Shown here piece after piece: positions 61,667-64,000 of a DNA stretch of 64,000 bases. The DNA is taken from assembly GCA_007859835.1 (NCBI GenBank), contig SJPJ01000001.1:831774-895773 (forward strand). Reading direction: 5' to 3'. The notes below the pieces were generated by a model. The model was not told the DNA's origin and did no database searches. It worked only from the letters and a program-made list of their open reading frames with translations. This DNA comes from Novipirellula herctigrandis. Lineage in GTDB: Bacteria; Planctomycetota; Planctomycetia; Pirellulales; Pirellulaceae. The number at the start of each line of letters is the position of its first letter. The stretch's first letter is position 1. Made by a program: the position numbers and the translations under genes.

Positions 61667-64000
61667 ATGGTCTTATTGACTTCGCTACTTCCTCACCGAG
61701 ATGTGCAGATCGTTCTGTTCATGGCGGCTCTTTCGTGGTTTGCCGTGACCTCGGCCGACGCCCAAACTTCCGTCACCGCCAACAGCCTTGCGGAGCTGCG
61801 GAGCTACGGGTTGTCGGTGAACAATTCCACCGTCACGCTTAGCGCGACCGGCGGCGACCCTCACCCGGTGACCGGCGTCGTCACGCCCGGCCATTATTGG
61901 ATCAACGGCGACCACTATACCGACCCGACCAACAGCGCGCCGGTCTTTATGGAGCTCGGTGGTACCGGCAACACCTACCACCTCGCCGGCGCGACCATCA
62001 ATCTCGACACCCGCAAACTCGACGGCTTCGGGCGGAATCTCGGACACGACAGCGGAGTCGATGTCATCCGGATTTCGGGTTCCAACAACACCGTTCGAGG
62101 AATCAACTTGATAGGGCAGGATATCGCTCTGGATACTGACCCGAATGCTCAACGCTACGCCGATTGGGCGACGCAGTACGTCGAACTGTCCGGCGATAGC
62201 AATACCGTGGACGGTGCCCACGTCGTGACGCGAGGTTCACGAACCGATGCCTACGGACTTGGCGACGCGTTCGGCAAGGGCGCTTCGGGAGGCATCACCC
62301 CCTTCCTCGCACACCGTAAGGCATCCGCGTTTCGAGTTGGTGAGGCCACCGATGCCGTCATCAACGATATGCACCTAGAGGTCAACACTTTCGGACACGG
62401 CTTCTTCGTACAAACTTCCACCGATACGACGCTGACTAACAGCACGGTGACTGGCGAATTGTTCCCCTCTCAGAATGTCATCGATCACCCGCTCTACCAG
62501 GAGCACGGCGTCACCTACCACCAAAACCAAATCCCCGACGACCTTCTGATCTCTGGCGCCGAAGGGGGCGTGCGGATGTATACAGGCTCGTCAGGATTGA
62601 CGGTGGACAATGTTGTGGTCACAAACATGCGTAGCGGATTCGCCACATCGCTTGGTGGTGGCACAAAAACGCTCAACAATGTCGAGGCCTACGGCACCGA
62701 AAACGGCTTTGGAGTCGGAAACAACACGACCATCACCAATGCCAAGGCAGACGGGGTGAATGGACCGATCTTGGGTTTTGATCGTAACGATATTCGGGAT
62801 ACAGCGGTGGAAATCGAGCTGGTCGGGGACCAACCGTTCAACCACGACTACGCCCTGGTCTACGCCAACGGCAACAATGTCGACATCAACATCAGTAGCA
62901 ACCGCCCTGCGGAAGACTTCGAGAACACCACCCTGTTCCGCACCGCCCAGTTCTATTACGACAACTGGCGTGAAACCAATGACACCACGACCTTCGACGT
63001 CGACGGCTACGACCACATCAACTCGGTCCTCATCAACGACACTAACACGCTCTTGGTGCTTGGCGAGCAGGCAAGCGGCAACGTCGGCCGCTCTCAAGGT
63101 GGGGTGATCGGCAACGGCAAAGAAAACTACTACGACGGCGTCACGATCGTCCCCACCGGATCAAATCTGGAAGTAGCCCACGTCAAGGGTTTGGGCAACA
63201 GCGGCGTCGAAACCGGAGCTGAGTTCGACAGTGACGGCGGCATCGTCTACACCGGCACCGCGACCGCAGACACCTACGATTCTAACGGCACCGTCGTGTT
63301 CAATGGCGCAACGCTGCAGATCAACTCCGGTCTGAGAATCCAGAACGAGAAGCTGACCATCACCGGCGACGGTGTCGACGGGAACGGTGCCCTCTACTCC
63401 GATGGATCGAACGACTCCAACACCCGATTCGGCAGCAGCAACAACAATGACGGGAGCACGATCTTCCTCAACGGAGATTCGTCGATCGGCGTCGGGGTCG
63501 CGGCCAACCAGTTGCTCGTCGGGCGAATCCAGGGCGTGGGCGACCTGACCAAACGGGGCGCCGGCACACTGGTGATGGGCAAGTCCAGCACGTATGACGG
63601 CAACCTGATCGTCGCCGAGGGCGCCATCATCGCACGGCCAGGCGTCGTGCATCGCGACCTGAACCTGGCGGCGGGGACATCGATCTCCGGCCTGGGGAAC
63701 AACTTCATCAACACCGATGGCGATGTCTACCTCGATGGCACGCTCGACATCAATGGCCGGAACGACCTCAACGACCTTAACATCTCCATGGGCCGACTGC
63801 ACGGCAGTGGGGCGATTGTCTCGGGCAATCCCACCGCGGACACGGGAGGAATCCTCACGATCGACGGCAACAGTGGCGAGGCTCTCTACAGCGGCTCGAT
63901 CGACGGCAAGATTAGCTTGATCAAATCGGGCGATAACACCCAATCGCTCAGCGGCACGATGACCCACACCGGTGCAACCACGGTCAACGCAGGCACGCTG
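61667..64000 (+). CDS. Third paralogue of the beta-helix / autotransporter-repeat protein (3' end outside window)
   Basis: 778 codons from ATG 61667 (MVLLTSLLPHRDVQIVLFMA) to the window edge, 12 bases after the previous gene. It has a signal peptide with VTSADAQ and the same beta-helix turns as the gene before (GNTYHLAGATINLDTRKLDG, ALDTDPNAQRYADW, GLGDAFGKG, VNTFGHGFFVQ). The repeats VFNGATLQINSGLRIQNEKL and IQGVGDLTKRGAGTLVMGKS follow. The end of the visible part is almost identical in DNA to 60452-60568. I expect dockerin and PEP-CTERM parts beyond the edge. It is of the same type as 58301 and probably co-transcribed with it. Confidence 0.88.
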   Translation, partial: MVLLTSLLPHRDVQIVLFMAALSWFAVTSADAQTSVTANSLAELRSYGLSVNNSTVTLSATGGDPHPVTGVVTPGHYWINGDHYTDPTNSAPVFMELGGTGNTYHLAGATINLDTRKLDGFGRNLGHDSGVDVIRISGSNNTVRGINLIGQDIALDTDPNAQRYADWATQYVELSGDSNTVDGAHVVTRGSRTDAYGLGDAFGKGASGGITPFLAHRKASAFRVGEATDAVINDMHLEVNTFGHGFFVQTSTDTTLTNSTVTGELFPSQNVIDHPLYQEHGVTYHQNQIPDDLLISGAEGGVRMYTGSSGLTVDNVVVTNMRSGFATSLGGGTKTLNNVEAYGTENGFGVGNNTTITNAKADGVNGPILGFDRNDIRDTAVEIELVGDQPFNHDYALVYANGNNVDINISSNRPAEDFENTTLFRTAQFYYDNWRETNDTTTFDVDGYDHINSVLINDTNTLLVLGEQASGNVGRSQGGVIGNGKENYYDGVTIVPTGSNLEVAHVKGLGNSGVETGAEFDSDGGIVYTGTATADTYDSNGTVVFNGATLQINSGLRIQNEKLTITGDGVDGNGALYSDGSNDSNTRFGSSNNNDGSTIFLNGDSSIGVGVAANQLLVGRIQGVGDLTKRGAGTLVMGKSSTYDGNLIVAEGAIIARPGVVHRDLNLAAGTSISGLGNNFINTDGDVYLDGTLDINGRNDLNDLNISMGRLHGSGAIVSGNPTADTGGILTIDGNSGEALYSGSIDGKISLIKSGDNTQSLSGTMTHTGATTVNAGTL

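Overview
The window looks like chromosome of a planctomycete in or near the Rhodopirellula/Pirellulaceae group. The argument is gene content: a YTV-repeat cell-wall protein, a DUF1559 pseudopilin-like protein, a TIGR03009-type secreted protein, two formylglycine sulfatases, a PQQ-propeller protein, an ECF sigma factor paired with a FecR/LamG protein, and PEP-CTERM proteins carrying dockerin-like repeats. Shine-Dalgarno sites are often weak or absent, and GTG/TTG starts are common. I see no tRNA, rRNA, CRISPR array, prophage or insertion sequence.

Layout. 1-3 kb (minus): 3'-truncated cysteine-rich YTV wall protein, a methyltransferase and a small unknown protein. 3.5-6.4 kb: a sulfatase convergent with an endonuclease/exonuclease/phosphatase-fold protein. 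6.9-8.6 kb (minus): parA-parB with an 8-base overlap. 9-15.5 kb (minus): a TIGR03009 protein, then a YhaN-like ATPase and its SbcD/YhaO-like partner, whose metal-binding motifs look degenerate. 16.2-19.1 kb (plus): small unknown, 3-hydroxyacyl-CoA dehydrogenase, PfkB sugar kinase, DUF6868-like membrane protein. 19.2-25 kb (minus): double alpha/beta-hydrolase esterase, PP2C phosphatase, nitroreductase, PQQ propeller. 25.3-31.8 kb: voltage-sensor-like membrane protein, nuclease-fold-like unknown, pyrE, LysM L,D-transpeptidase, PAP2 phosphatase with a changed active-site residue, extended adenylate-kinase-like protein. 31.9-34 kb: cupin/Rrf2 pair and a decayed RimK-family ATP-grasp gene. 34.5-39 kb: TIM-barrel isomerase with ThiS, a DUF1559 protein, a Cys/His-rich protein and a coiled-coil protein.

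39.1-43.4 kb is an isoprenoid-type run, xseB-ispA-dxs-nadK. A globin-coupled histidine kinase converges on its end. 44.8-51.9 kb is a plus-strand polysaccharide-degradation group: a clan GH-A type hydrolase, a sulfatase and a large LamG protein, all apparently exported.

52.4-64 kb is the most unusual part. An ECF sigma factor is followed 7 bases later by a membrane FecR/LamG protein. The outer C-terminal domain of that protein is homologous to the PEP-CTERM protein encoded downstream. Next come tandem paralogues of a beta-helix/autotransporter-repeat/dockerin/PEP-CTERM protein. The first copy is internally deleted and split by a stop codon, the second is complete, and the third runs off the window edge. 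Long, nearly identical DNA blocks in these copies point to recombination or gene conversion. I infer a surface-protein module regulated by its own sigma/anti-sigma pair.
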